Positions 26,731 to 34,365 are shown, counted from the stretch's first letter. The stretch is DNA of 64,000 bases from Actinomycetota bacterium (GCA_030018275.1 JASEGB010000003.1:73600-137599); one strand, 5' to 3'. The notes: generated by a model from the letters alone, not told the origin. Numbers and translations are program-made.

Positions 26731-27123
26731 ATGAGATTTCCATACAAGAGAGTTACGCCAGGTATAATCCGCCCAATTATTCCCATCGAACTTTCTTACC
26801 AAGACATCTCTATTTCTTACGAAGTTCTAATTGATTCGGGAGCGGATTTCTGCATCTTTGATGCAGAAATCGCTGAGATTCTTAATCTTCCTATAACGAA
26901 GGGAGTGAAGAGAGAGTTTGCAGGCGTCACTGGAGACAGAGCGTTTATGTATATGCATTCTATTGAGATGAAACTCGGTGGTTGGTCTTACCAGATTGAA
27001 GCTGGCTTTTCATCTGATATGGGTCCCTATGCTTATGGGATTGTCGGGCAGGTCGGTTTCTTCGATAAGTTTATCGTCAAATTTGACTACCTTAAAGAAG
27101 AAGTAGAGATCAAACCCAGATAA
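26731..27123 (+). CDS. Retropepsin-like aspartyl protease
   Basis: Single-domain clan AA aspartic protease of 130 residues. The catalytic triplet is in VLIDSGADFCIFDAE; such proteins act as dimers, each giving one Asp. The C-terminal flap-like and hydrophobic segment YGIVGQVGFFDKFIVKFD is also typical. It probably forms a two-gene unit with the DUF5678 protein upstream. A 43-base fragment of a second, decayed copy is at 29727-29769. Substrate unknown. Confidence 0.8.
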   Translation: MRFPYKRVTPGIIRPIIPIELSYQDISISYEVLIDSGADFCIFDAEIAEILNLPITKGVKREFAGVTGDRAFMYMHSIEMKLGGWSYQIEAGFSSDMGPYAYGIVGQVGFFDKFIVKFDYLKEEVEIKPR

Positions 27124-27243
27124 GCTTAATAAAACTTATCTAAAACTAAAGCGGTGTCGCACACTGCGCAAGCCTGCGAACTTCAAAAGATGAGTCATGA
27201 CTGCAAATTTACTCAATCCTTCGCTTTGCTCAAGGACAAGCTC

Positions 27244-27268
27244 TGACTCGTCGACCAATTCGTCCACA
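27244..27268 (+). repeat. Methylase-tail remnant, copy D
   Basis: TGACTCGTCGACC followed by AATTCGTCCACA, a diverged and internally shortened version of the tail word seen in copies B and E. Confidence 0.4.
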
Positions 27269-27372
27269 ATGGGGGTGCAAAGAGGAAAGATAAAGCATTG
27301 AAAGAATATTAGACTAATGCCTTTGCACATTGTCTGTGGGGCATTACCAAGCGGAAGGATGCGGACAAATTA

Positions 27373-27440
27373 AACCGCGAAAGCGGTTTTTGTTTTTTGT
27401 TGCGCACGCCTGTAGGATTTTAAGAAGATTTAGAGAATCT
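27373..27440 (+). repeat. GNRA-hairpin repeat, copy 1
   Basis: AACCGC-GAAA-GCGGTT stem-loop (27373-27388) followed by a T-rich run and then AGGATTTTAAGAAGATTTAG. The same arrangement, with loop GGAA, is at 28734-28800. The hairpin plus T-run can also act as an intrinsic terminator. Confidence 0.65.
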
Positions 27441-27510
27441 AAAGAAAGCAAGATTGGTTCATAAAGTCCAAAATATCACAATCGTTGCATGAAGTTAGGA
27501 AGGTGATAGT

Positions 27511-28015
27511 ATGCCACCACCGATGATAAAGACGATTCGTGACCTTATCTACTTGGGAATATGCTCAGCTCATAGCTAAATCCGCTGGTTTTGAAAAGAA
27601 CTACGGTTTTATCGTCAGTCGCTTCAAGAAGCTTAAAAGTGGTGAGATAAAGATGAGTGACATCTTAAGGGACGACAAGAAAATGATCCTTGAGGAGGAG
27701 TGCTGTGTTTATTGCGGATGTAAAGAAAATCTTTCCTTTGACCATATCATCCCTCGGAATAGAGGCGGGCCAGACATAACAAGCAATCTAGTCTTGGCGT
27801 GCAAAAGCTGTAACTCTTCAAAAGGGGACAAGGATATTTTCTACTGGTATGGCATCGAAAGGATGGAGGAGATTCCCCAACTTGTCTTGAGCAAATACCT
27901 TAAACTCGTTTATGACTTCCATGAGCAGAAAGGAATACTCGATGATACCGATCTAAACAAAGATGGCAAATTGGATGTCATGGATTTAGCCATATTTAAA
28001 ATCGAAAAAGTTTAA
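27511..28015 (+). pseudogene. HNH endonuclease, one frameshift
   Basis: The ATG at 27511, after AGGAAGGTGATAG, begins MPPPMIKTIRDLIY and must shift frame near 27545 to continue as WEYAQLIAKSAGF. The body holds a standard HNH finger: CCVYCGCKENLSFDHIIPRNRGG and CKSCNSSKGDK, with two CxxC zinc pairs. Unusual is the C-terminus, DLNKDGKLDVMDLAIF, an EF-hand/dockerin-like calcium loop. A single indel separates it from an intact gene of about 168 residues. An assembly error is possible. Confidence 0.75.
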
Positions 28016-28056
28016 AATTTTGGAAAATTTTGGGACGATTCTCTTTTTTAACAAAG

Positions 28057-28090
28057 TGACTGGCTCATCAACCAAATCACCTGCAAACTC
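28057..28090 (+). repeat. Methylase-tail remnant, copy E
   Basis: TGACTGGCTCATCAACC followed by AAATCACCTGCAAACTC, a close copy of B, 40 bases after the HNH gene. Confidence 0.55.
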
Positions 28091-28218
28091 CCGATACTTC
28101 AGCTATTTCAAACAGTGGAGCAATTTAAACTTACCTTTCGTTTTTAAAGTGTAGGCGATGTCAAAGCAAATAGTAACTGAGCGTTTTTAAGATGTGAGAA
28201 TTATTAAGGGGAGCAAGA

Positions 28219-28624
28219 TGCAAGATCTAAATAATCCTCGTCAAAACCGCTTACCGATTATAGCTATAGTTATAGTAGTTTTATTAGGCGTCATAGCTGT
28301 CTCCGTCACAGGAGCTGCCTTTTGGTCTCATCACAAAAATACGAGTCTACAAATGAATTAAAAATAGGTGACATGGTTGTCGCCATTGGTACCCCTTTTG
28401 GTCTATCAAAGCCCACTGTGACTTCAGGCATTATAAGTGCTCTTTATCCCGCAGTCATTCAAACCGATGCTGCTATTAATCCAGGAAATAGCGGAGGCCC
28501 CCTTGTAAACAAGGATGGAGAAGTCATCGGGATTACGACTTTTGCCTTGCCTCGCCCTCCAGCGGAGGGTATGGGGTTTGCTGTTCGCATTGACTTTATT
28601 TATAAGAAGTTATACAAACGCTGA
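28219..28624 (+). pseudogene. HtrA/DegP-like serine protease with internal deletion
   Basis: An ATG at 28219 with GGGGAGC before it starts an intact membrane anchor ([19 protein letters not shown]), but the frame ends at 28363. The C-terminal half of a trypsin-like HtrA domain continues out of frame from about 28325: [33 protein letters not shown] with the catalytic serine. The part with the catalytic His and Asp, and any PDZ domain, is missing. The structure is best explained by a large internal deletion. Confidence 0.75.
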
Positions 28625-28733
28625 CAGTAAAGGAGTTTAAGTGTGTTAGAAATAGGAGACGAGTATAGATAAAAAGGGACGGCTCTTTTTTTGACATTTA
28701 TCTCCCTTTTTGATTGTTTTATTCTTTCATTCC

Positions 28734-28800
28734 GAACCGCGGAAGCGGTTTTTGTTTTGCCGTGGGCAGGGCAAGGATTTTAGGAAGATTTAGAGAATAT
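28734..28800 (+). repeat. GNRA-hairpin repeat, copy 2
   Basis: AACCGC-GGAA-GCGGTT stem-loop with a T-run, then AAGGATTTTAGGAAGATTTAG. Same layout as 27373-27440, with a different tetraloop that still fits GNRA. Confidence 0.65.
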
Positions 28801-28814
28801 AGAAGACGTAGGCT

Positions 28815-28947
28815 AAATCGTCTACAACTCACGGGCTGACCCATGAAGAACGCGGAAAGGGAAAGGGGCTAAAGAAGAAATGGCGTTAGATAAAAAAGGC
28901 GGCTTAACAGACGAGGAAATAAAGATCGTTGAAGGAGCTGCAATGTG
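28815..28947 (+). repeat. Methylase-tail remnant, copy F
   Basis: AAATCGTCTACAACTC at 28815-28830, then at 28900-28947 a frame reading LTDEEIKIVEG before a stop. This is the most complete ending of the methylase-like tail, split by about 70 bases of other sequence. Confidence 0.5.
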
Positions 28948-29087
28948 AAAATAAAATCATTAGATATAACGATTATCAGATTATTCTTCTTACGCACGAA
29001 AGCTCGTGGTTCAAAATACTTAAGAGAACTTTTGAACCTTTTGGTGGTTGACCAAGCAGATGGATTGGAGTTTTGAGAAATCCCCAT

Positions 29088-29342
29088 TTAATCCTTCAAA
29101 TGTCCTAATTTCGGGAATGAAGAGTTGATTTTTTATTTGCGTATGGCAAGATATAAGGGGGCGGTTGGAGCACCGGTCCAAGTATCAGGTCTGAGGTTGA
29201 AAAAAACCTGAGGTGTCAGGACAGTCCGCGCTGTGCGGCTTTTGATCCAGTTTGCTGGAGCATCTACCTCCTTGTGCCATACCGCCCCTGTTTTAACCTG
29301 CGTGAAATCAAAGTCGTGCAATGGCGTTAACTTAAACGAGAA
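29088..29342. other. Gene-free stretch with a weak inverted repeat
   Basis: No convincing gene. GCGTATGGCAAG near 29138 is partly inverted at GTGCCATACCGC near 29275, with AGGTCTGAGGTTG and AACCTGAGGTGTC as a looser repeat inside. A minus-strand open frame across it has no recognisable features. Confidence 0.4.
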
Positions 29343-29687
29343 ATGGCAGCAGATAAAAAGGGCAAAAGGCAAGAATCTGACTTTATTCAGCAGAAAATCC
29401 TTCAGGCTCTCAAACATAGGAATTATCCCAAACTGCCCCTCCGAGTAATTAAGGTCTCAAACGGTTACATCATCGGACATTTAAGGGAGCCTTACGGAGA
29501 TTGGTTCCCTTCTAAAGAACCTTTTTTGGAAGAATGTGCCAAGATTCAATTCATTAAAAGTCGAAATATCTGGAAGCTTTATTGGATGAGAAGCGACTTA
29601 AAGTGGCACGGCTATGGCGAGTACTCATCTTTTGAGGCAGCTATAAAGGAGATTGATCGAGACCCTTATGGCTGCTTCTTTGGCTAA
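29343..29687 (+). CDS. DUF3024-like protein of unknown function
   Basis: A 114-residue protein with the pattern RNIWKLYWMRSDLKWHGYGEY and an end DRDPYGCFFG, as in small DUF3024-type proteins. No membrane segment or signal peptide. There is no clear RBS before the ATG and no operon partner, as both sides are degenerate. The family has no known function that I can name. Confidence 0.6.
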   Translation: MAADKKGKRQESDFIQQKILQALKHRNYPKLPLRVIKVSNGYIIGHLREPYGDWFPSKEPFLEECAKIQFIKSRNIWKLYWMRSDLKWHGYGEYSSFEAAIKEIDRDPYGCFFG

Positions 29688-29726
29688 CAAGCAATAAACA
29701 GAAGTGTCAGGTCTTTAGTTTTCTAT

Positions 29727-29769
29727 TCCTTACCAGATTGAAGCCGGCTTTTCATTTGACATGGGTCCG
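29727..29769 (+). pseudogene. Fragment of a second aspartyl protease copy
   Basis: TTACCAGATTGAAGC and GGCTTTTCAT and ACATGGGTCC match 26985-27029 in the intact protease gene with few changes; nothing else of the gene remains on either side. Confidence 0.7.
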
Positions 29770-29843
29770 AGGAACACTTGACGTTAGGTATAAAAACATG
29801 TATTGTAACACTTAGTAAGACAAACAAATGTGGGGGCATCTCG

Positions 29844-30101
29844 ATGGGTAGAGTGACAAAGACACTTACAATTTCTCTTCCGCCTCAAGTATTTGAAGAG
29901 GTTGAGAGACTAGCTAAACAGGAGAGAAAGACTAAAAGCGAGCTCTTCCGCGACATGATCAGCGTCTATGAGGATTACCTTGACGAAAAACGCTGGCGGC
30001 GTTTAAGAAGACTGGGTAGAGAGACGGCAAAAAGGCTCAATATTACCTCAGAGGAGGACATTGAGAAACTGGTACACGAGGCTCGAGGAATTCGGAGCTA
30101 A
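29844..30101 (+). CDS. Ribbon-helix-helix (CopG-like) antitoxin
   Basis: An 85-residue DNA-binding protein that starts VTKTLTISLPPQVFEEVERL, the beta strand and first helix of the RHH fold, followed by KTKSELFRDMI. The start at 29844 is chosen because TGGGGGC precedes it and the preceding in-frame residues do not fit the fold. Two bases separate it from the PIN-domain gene, as in RHH/PIN toxin-antitoxin operons. It should neutralise the toxin and repress the operon. Confidence 0.8.
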   Translation: MGRVTKTLTISLPPQVFEEVERLAKQERKTKSELFRDMISVYEDYLDEKRWRRLRRLGRETAKRLNITSEEDIEKLVHEARGIRS

Positions 30102-30103
30102 AA

Positions 30104-30502
30104 GTGTACCGTGTGGTTTTCGATACCAATATCCTCCTTTCAGCCTTCATATTTGGTGGAAATCCTGAGAAGCTATTCCAGCTTACCCGATCCAAAAAGA
30201 TTCAACTTCTCACATCTTTAAGTATCCTTGCTGAATTTGCCACTTGTTTAAAGGACAAGTTTCTTTGGGCGGATGAAGATATCGCTGAAGCGATCAAGAC
30301 GATTGGCTATTCCTCGGAGCTTATCAAGCCAACCCAAAAACTAAGAGTGCTTCACGATGATCCTGATAATAGAGTTCTGGAATGCGCTGTTGAGGGGAAG
30401 GCTCACTTTATTGTATTAGGTGACAAACACCTTCTAGCCCTAAAGAAATTTCAAAATATACCCATCATTAAAGCAGCTGAACTTGTTTCTAGGTTGACGT
30501 AA
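30104..30502 (+). CDS. PIN-domain toxin (VapC/COG1569-like)
   Basis: A 132-residue PIN-domain ribonuclease with GTG start. The conserved acidic residues are recognisable: FDTNILLSAF (first Asp), a Glu in LAEFATCL, HDDPDNRVLECA and FIVLGDKHLL. This spacing matches the family of PIN proteins paired with RHH antitoxins. It appears intact, unlike most of its neighbours, which is typical for addiction modules in decayed islands. Confidence 0.83.
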   Translation: MYRVVFDTNILLSAFIFGGNPEKLFQLTRSKKIQLLTSLSILAEFATCLKDKFLWADEDIAEAIKTIGYSSELIKPTQKLRVLHDDPDNRVLECAVEGKAHFIVLGDKHLLALKKFQNIPIIKAAELVSRLT

Positions 30503-30930
30503 AAACATTTTGGAAATCGAACACATCTTTGAAGGCATTATAGCGGTCTTCGTAAATAAAAATGCTTCCATCACCATCTAAATGTCTACGTATAAAGTCC
30601 GCAAAGAATTCCTCTGGGATATCTAATTCACCAACCGTGTGAGTCTTGTTTGGTGTCAAGTCAATCTGTAGTAACCATCGATAAAAAGCAACATTACTAA
30701 ACACCACTCTAAAGCAGGTTTGACCATAAATCCACTTGCTTTGATGGGCTTCAATTCATTAGATAAATTAAGGCACCTCTTGAATGTCTCTAGTAATTCA
30801 TTGTCCACTGATGTCATCACAAGTGTCTTCCATCTGAAGAAAGATGTCCATCAGTTGCAATTAATCCAACCGCGTAAGCAAGCTCAGGTGTCCACTCAAA
30901 AATTTTATCTGGGAGTTTTGGCTTAGGCAT
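30489..30930 (-). pseudogene. LAGLIDADG homing endonuclease, frameshifted
   Basis: On the minus strand an ATG at 30930 begins MPKPKLPDKIFEW, then TPELAYAVGLIATDGHLSSDG, the first LAGLIDADG helix and strand. After a stop the protein goes on in other frames (SVDNELLETFKRCLNLSNEL), and ends with FYRWLLQIDLTPNKTHTVGE and FADFIRRHLDGDGSI, the second motif. At least two indels are needed for one continuous protein. It begins 18 bases from the tRNA-Leu gene. Homing endonucleases of this kind may be free-standing or intron-borne; no intron is seen in the tRNA. Confidence 0.75.
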
Positions 30931-30947
30931 AATTTCCATAAATAAAA

Positions 30948-31034
30948 TGGTGCCGAGGGAGGGATTCCAACCCTCACGCCCTTACGGGCAGTGGTTTTTG
31001 AGACCACCGCGTATGGCTATTCCGCCACCTCGGC
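30948..31034 (-). tRNA. tRNA-Leu (anticodon CAA)
   Basis: A class II tRNA of 87 bases with an encoded CCA end. The acceptor stem is GCCGAGG with CCTCGGC; the anticodon stem GTGGT/ACCAC encloses the loop CTCAAAA, giving anticodon CAA for UUG codons. The long variable arm (TGCCCGTAAGGGCG) and T arm (GAGGGTTGGAATCCCTC) are standard for tRNA-Leu. Confidence 0.95.
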
Positions 31035-31053
31035 ACGCCTGTATGGCAAGTTT

Positions 31054-31083
31054 ATTATAGGTTAGCTCGCAGTTTGAGGTCAA
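31054..31083 (-). promoter_or_regulatory. Promoter of tRNA-Leu
   Basis: TTGACC (31083-31078) and TATAAT (31059-31054) on the minus strand, 18 bases apart, placing the start about 13 bases before the tRNA. A near-consensus housekeeping promoter. Confidence 0.75.
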
Positions 31084-31094
31084 GCAAAGATCTT

Positions 31095-32429
31095 TTACAA
31101 AACCGAAAGATATTTCTCGGTTTCATAAGAGGAGATTGTCCTTCGGTACCTATCCCATTCGATCTTTTTGTTTTCGATGAAATGGGCAAAGACGTGTTCA
31201 CCGAGGGCTTTCCGAACCACCTCACTTTTTTCCGCCAATGTTATTGCCTCTATGAGACTCCCGGGAAGCATTCCTATATTCCTTTTCCTTCGCTCTTCTT
31301 CCGTCATTAAATAAACATTTTCCTCGACGGGATCGGGGGGTTTGTATCCATTTTGGATGCCCTCCAAACCGGCGACGAGCATTACGGAAAAGGCGAGATA
31401 AGGGTTGCAAGCCGGATCTGGACTTCGCAATTCAATCCGCATTGCCTCTTCCTTTCCCGGTTTGTACATGGGAACCCTTATCATGTCCGATCTATTAAGG
31501 TAAGCCCAGGTTATATACACTGGGGCTTCGTAGCCGGGAACCAATCGCTTGTAGGAATTTACCCATTGATTGGTAACCGCCGTATATTCCGGAGAATGCT
31601 TCATCAATCCAGCGATGAAACTCTTGGCGATGTCCGAGAGATGATATTTATCCTTTGGATCGAAGAAGGCATTGCGACCATTTTTGAATAGGGACATGTG
31701 AGTATGCATCCCGGAACCATTCTCTCCATAGATAGGTTTGGGCATGAAGGTGGCATAACACCCATTTCGGCAGGCTATTTCCTTGACCACGAATCGGTAG
31801 CTCATCACCTTGTCCGCCATCCTCAAGGCTTCATCGTATCGAAGGTCGATTTCATGTTGGGATGGAGCGACTTCGTGATGGGCGAATTCCACTCCAATGC
31901 CCATCGCTTCCAGTGCCAGGACTGTTTGCTGACGCAGTCCTATGGCTTCATCGCGGGGGATTAGGTCGAAGTAGCCTCCACTATCGAGTACTTCGGGCTG
32001 GTTTGGGGATTTAAAATAAAAATATTCGAGTTCTGGTCCCAAATAGAAGGTGAATCCCATCTCTTTTGCTTTTACCAGGTTCTTTTTCAAGACGTGGCGG
32101 GGATCACCCTCGAATGGGCGACCATCAGGGCGATAGATGTCACAAAACATGCGGGCAACTTTTTTATCTCCGGGTTGCCAGGGTAAAATGGCGAAGGTTG
32201 TGGGATCGGGTACGGCGAGGGTATCACTTTCCTCGATTCTGGCGAATCCTTCCACCGAGGAGCCATCAAAACCCATTCCTTCATCGAAGGCTTTCCCCAA
32301 TTCCTCCTTTGTGATGGTGAAACTCTTGAGAAATCCGAGGATGTCTGTGAACCATAGCTCCATGAACTTAATGTCCTTTTCTTCCACGATCTCTAAGACA
32401 TCCTTTTGATCTCTGACGGCTTTTTCCAT
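31095..32429 (-). CDS. glnA: Glutamine synthetase, type I
   Basis: ATP-dependent amidation of glutamate. 444 residues, the length of GSI-alpha enzymes, with DGSSVEGFARIEESD, FYLGPELEYF, GENGSGMHTHMSLFKNG, the ATP-site region VPGYEAPVYITWAYLNRS and ELRSPDPACNPYLAF. The C-terminus lacks the NLYDLPP-type tyrosine segment of adenylylated enzymes (here KIEWDRYRRTISSYE), so adenylylation is unlikely. GAGGAGGAAG precedes the ATG. A candidate NrpR-like site overlaps its promoter. Confidence 0.95.
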   Translation of the reverse strand: MEKAVRDQKDVLEIVEEKDIKFMELWFTDILGFLKSFTITKEELGKAFDEGMGFDGSSVEGFARIEESDTLAVPDPTTFAILPWQPGDKKVARMFCDIYRPDGRPFEGDPRHVLKKNLVKAKEMGFTFYLGPELEYFYFKSPNQPEVLDSGGYFDLIPRDEAIGLRQQTVLALEAMGIGVEFAHHEVAPSQHEIDLRYDEALRMADKVMSYRFVVKEIACRNGCYATFMPKPIYGENGSGMHTHMSLFKNGRNAFFDPKDKYHLSDIAKSFIAGLMKHSPEYTAVTNQWVNSYKRLVPGYEAPVYITWAYLNRSDMIRVPMYKPGKEEAMRIELRSPDPACNPYLAFSVMLVAGLEGIQNGYKPPDPVEENVYLMTEEERRKRNIGMLPGSLIEAITLAEKSEVVRKALGEHVFAHFIENKKIEWDRYRRTISSYETEKYLSVL

Positions 32430-32455
32430 ATCTTCCTCCTCATAAAAGTTATTGG

Positions 32456-32485
32456 ATTATAAAGCAAAAACGGAACTCGTTTTCG
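32456..32485 (-). promoter_or_regulatory. glnA promoter with candidate operator
   Basis: A TATAAT box (32461-32456, minus strand) lies 27 bases before glnA. The half-palindrome CGAA-N6-TTCC at 32485-32472 covers the expected -35 region. It resembles NrpR operators of archaea (GGNA-N6-TNCC) with one mismatch. The regulator gene lies 900 bases away. Confidence 0.35.
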
Positions 32486-32499
32486 GTATAAGTTTAAAT

Positions 32500-32910
32500 C
32501 ATCGACATTCACGAGACAATAACATTGCCTTCAATGAGCATAAATTCTTCCATAAGGCTCTAAAACATTCACTTCCGCTCCAAGTTGATGGCTCTATTTT
32601 CCCCCGGATATATACTACACCTCCATGCATACCCGTACCAGTAAGTTGCCAACAATAGATTGATTCTTACTGCTCAACCCCAAAAGTATGATCACTCCAC
32701 CGGCCATGTATTCCGCTAAAAAATTAGGGGCTACACCTTCTGCAATGAGCACAGGCACCTGATCCTTGTAAGCCTTCATGTGAATACCCAATCGATAACC
32801 GATGTCTCTTCTGTTCGTTCCGTAAGAGGAAATCTCCCCGTTGCGGACAATAGCCCAGTCAAGGATGGTAAAAGGATGAGCGCCTCCCCACCATCCGGGT
32901 CCCTCCTTAA
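32500..32910 (-). pseudogene. Glutamate synthase GATase/GXGXG remnant
   Basis: Minus-strand translation first gives [20 protein letters not shown] and GTNRR, the end of the class II glutamine amidotransferase domain of archaeal-type glutamate synthase. It then jumps without a break into the GXGXG domain ([20 protein letters not shown]). Further pieces, [16 protein letters not shown] and QLGAEVNVLEP, are in two other frames. So a large deletion joined the two domains, followed by at least two frameshifts. It must have been functional beside glnA at some time. Confidence 0.75.
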
Positions 32911-33369
32911 ATGCAAATTTTCATGTTGTAAAAGCTTGACATCGTAGCCTAATTTAACTTAAATAAGATAACGGCAACCCAATGCCGAGAAAATAAGGTA
33001 ATCGGTAACCTATTACGTATTTAAGACAAGCTTTGCTTGTTGTCAAACCTTAATTGGACTATCAACGAGTTAGGTTTGCATTTTATACATTAGGGGAGGG
33101 GTAAGTGCTTAAGAGTGTCGGAGCCTCGCTCATGAAAACTTCTTAAGCATTCACAGTTTTGTAGCGAGGCTTGCCTGTCGGCAGACAGGCGAGATCCGAG
33201 CGGCCCCGAAGGACTCGTTTCACTCGCCAACGGGGTAAACGGCCGTAACTGCGCCTGCCCCGTAGACGCGACAGCGTTCTTCGGAGTGTTTTCGGAGTAC
33301 TTCACCCCGACTATGGTGTTAACCCATCTTGTTAATAATACACCTCAATTTTTTGAAGGGTGAAAATCC
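32911..33369. promoter_or_regulatory. Long leader region upstream of the NrpR-like gene
   Basis: No gene seen. It contains the perfect inverted repeat CGGCA-N6-TGCCG at 32972-32987, GGTAATCGGTAACC and GTAAT-N9-ATTAC at 32998-33018, and the palindrome at 33173-33190. GGCA-N6-TGCC has the architecture of known archaeal NrpR operators (GGAA-N6-TTCC, GGTA-N6-TACC), so autoregulation is a reasonable guess. Confidence 0.4.
33173..33190. repeat. Palindromic element, intergenic copy
   Basis: GCCTGTCGGCAGACAGGC, the clearest form of the palindrome family also present at 14278-14320, 38724-38739 and inside uvrA at 50721-50755. Confidence 0.8.
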
Positions 33370-34353
33370 ATGGATCCAGAGGTTGAGAGGAAAATCGTCA
33401 CGATTCTTAGGATATTGAGCAAGGAAAAGGAACCCCTTGGAGCAAGTTTAATCTCACGTCGCCTCCGGGATTTTGGTATTAACCTAAGCGAAAGGGCGGT
33501 CAGGTACCACCTTAAGATCATGGATGAGAGGGGTTTAACCCAAGGGTTCGGAAAGCGGGGACGTGTAATCACAAAAAAGGGTTTAACTGAATTAAGGGAT
33601 GCACTGGTCTCCGATAAGGTTGGTTTGATAATTTCAAAAATAGACGCGCTTTCCTGCCGTACCACTTTAAATCCGGAGGAAAAAAGGGGGCGAATCATTT
33701 TAAACATTTCGTTTATACCGGAAAAAGATTTCCGTACTGCCCTAAGGGAAATGCGAGATATTTTCAAGATGAGGCTATGTATGAGTGATCTTGTGGTGGT
33801 GGCCTCCAAGGGAGAAGTTTTGGGGGATGTTGAAATCCCTCCAGGTAAAATTGGTTTCGGCACGGTGTGTAGCATCACTTTGAATGGGGTTTTAGTTAAT
33901 GCGGGAATTCCCGTTTATTCTAAATTTGGTGGGATTTTACAGATGGATGATTTCAAACCGGTAAGATTTACAGAACTCATAACATATGAGGGTACTTCCT
34001 TAGATCCCTTGGAAATCTTCATAAAAAGTAAGATGACGAGCGTGAGGGAGGTAGCAAAAACTGGAAGGGGAAAAATGTTGGCCAGTTTCCGGGAAATCCC
34101 TGCAGTTGCTCTTGAGGCTGTGAGGAAGATGATCGAGAAATTAGAGGAAATAAACCTTTATGGTGTGCTCGCCGTGGGTGAGCCAAGTCAACCCGTTTTG
34201 GAGATGTCCGTCGGTGTAGATCGAGTGGGAATGGTCGTAGTTGGGGGATTAAATCCACTGGCTGCACTGGAAGAAATGGGCATTGAAACCCAAAGTAAAG
34301 CCATGAGTACGATGATAGATTTTGAGGAACTCAGAAGCTTCTGGGAGCTTTAA
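33370..34353 (+). CDS. NrpR-type nitrogen regulator (winged helix plus DUF128)
   Basis: A 327-residue protein. Residues 1-75 form a winged-helix domain (ERKIVTILRILSKEKEPLGA, RAVRYHLKIMDERGLT); the rest is one NrpR/DUF128 domain with GFGTVCSITLNGVLVNAGIP and YSKFGGILQ. In methanogens NrpR represses nitrogen assimilation genes and is released by 2-oxoglutarate. Archaeal forms have one or two DUF128 domains; this has one. Its neighbours are glnA, a glutamate synthase remnant and an FMN glutamate-synthase-like gene, so nitrogen control is likely. The long leader holds candidate operators. Confidence 0.85.
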   Translation: MDPEVERKIVTILRILSKEKEPLGASLISRRLRDFGINLSERAVRYHLKIMDERGLTQGFGKRGRVITKKGLTELRDALVSDKVGLIISKIDALSCRTTLNPEEKRGRIILNISFIPEKDFRTALREMRDIFKMRLCMSDLVVVASKGEVLGDVEIPPGKIGFGTVCSITLNGVLVNAGIPVYSKFGGILQMDDFKPVRFTELITYEGTSLDPLEIFIKSKMTSVREVAKTGRGKMLASFREIPAVALEAVRKMIEKLEEINLYGVLAVGEPSQPVLEMSVGVDRVGMVVVGGLNPLAALEEMGIETQSKAMSTMIDFEELRSFWEL

Positions 34354-34365
34354 ATAACCCACCCT

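Larger units (their letters stand above)
27124..27510. other. Gene-free spacer with repeats
   Basis: No gene. It holds methylase-tail copy D and a hairpin-plus-downstream repeat (27373-27440) that recurs at 28734-28800. The remainder has stops in all frames. Confidence 0.6.

Noticed and set aside
27373-27395. Simple intrinsic terminator of the aspartyl protease gene
   Set aside because: It can work as one, but it is 250 bases away and repeated with 45 further bases of similarity at 28734, so a repeat is the better description.
24342-28947. Recurring 30-base words as a possible CRISPR array
   Set aside because: The copies are hundreds of bases apart, diverged, of unequal length and separated by gene remnants instead of uniform spacers; no cas genes are present. 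They fit a coding-sequence tail.
29133-29417. Minus-strand open frame of about 95 codons
   Set aside because: No RBS, no recognisable motif, and it overlaps the start of the more convincing DUF3024-like gene on the other strand.
23299-31036. Integrative element with attachment sites at tRNA-Leu
   Set aside because: No integrase or recombinase gene and no second copy of the tRNA 3' end were found, so the region is described only as a decayed island.
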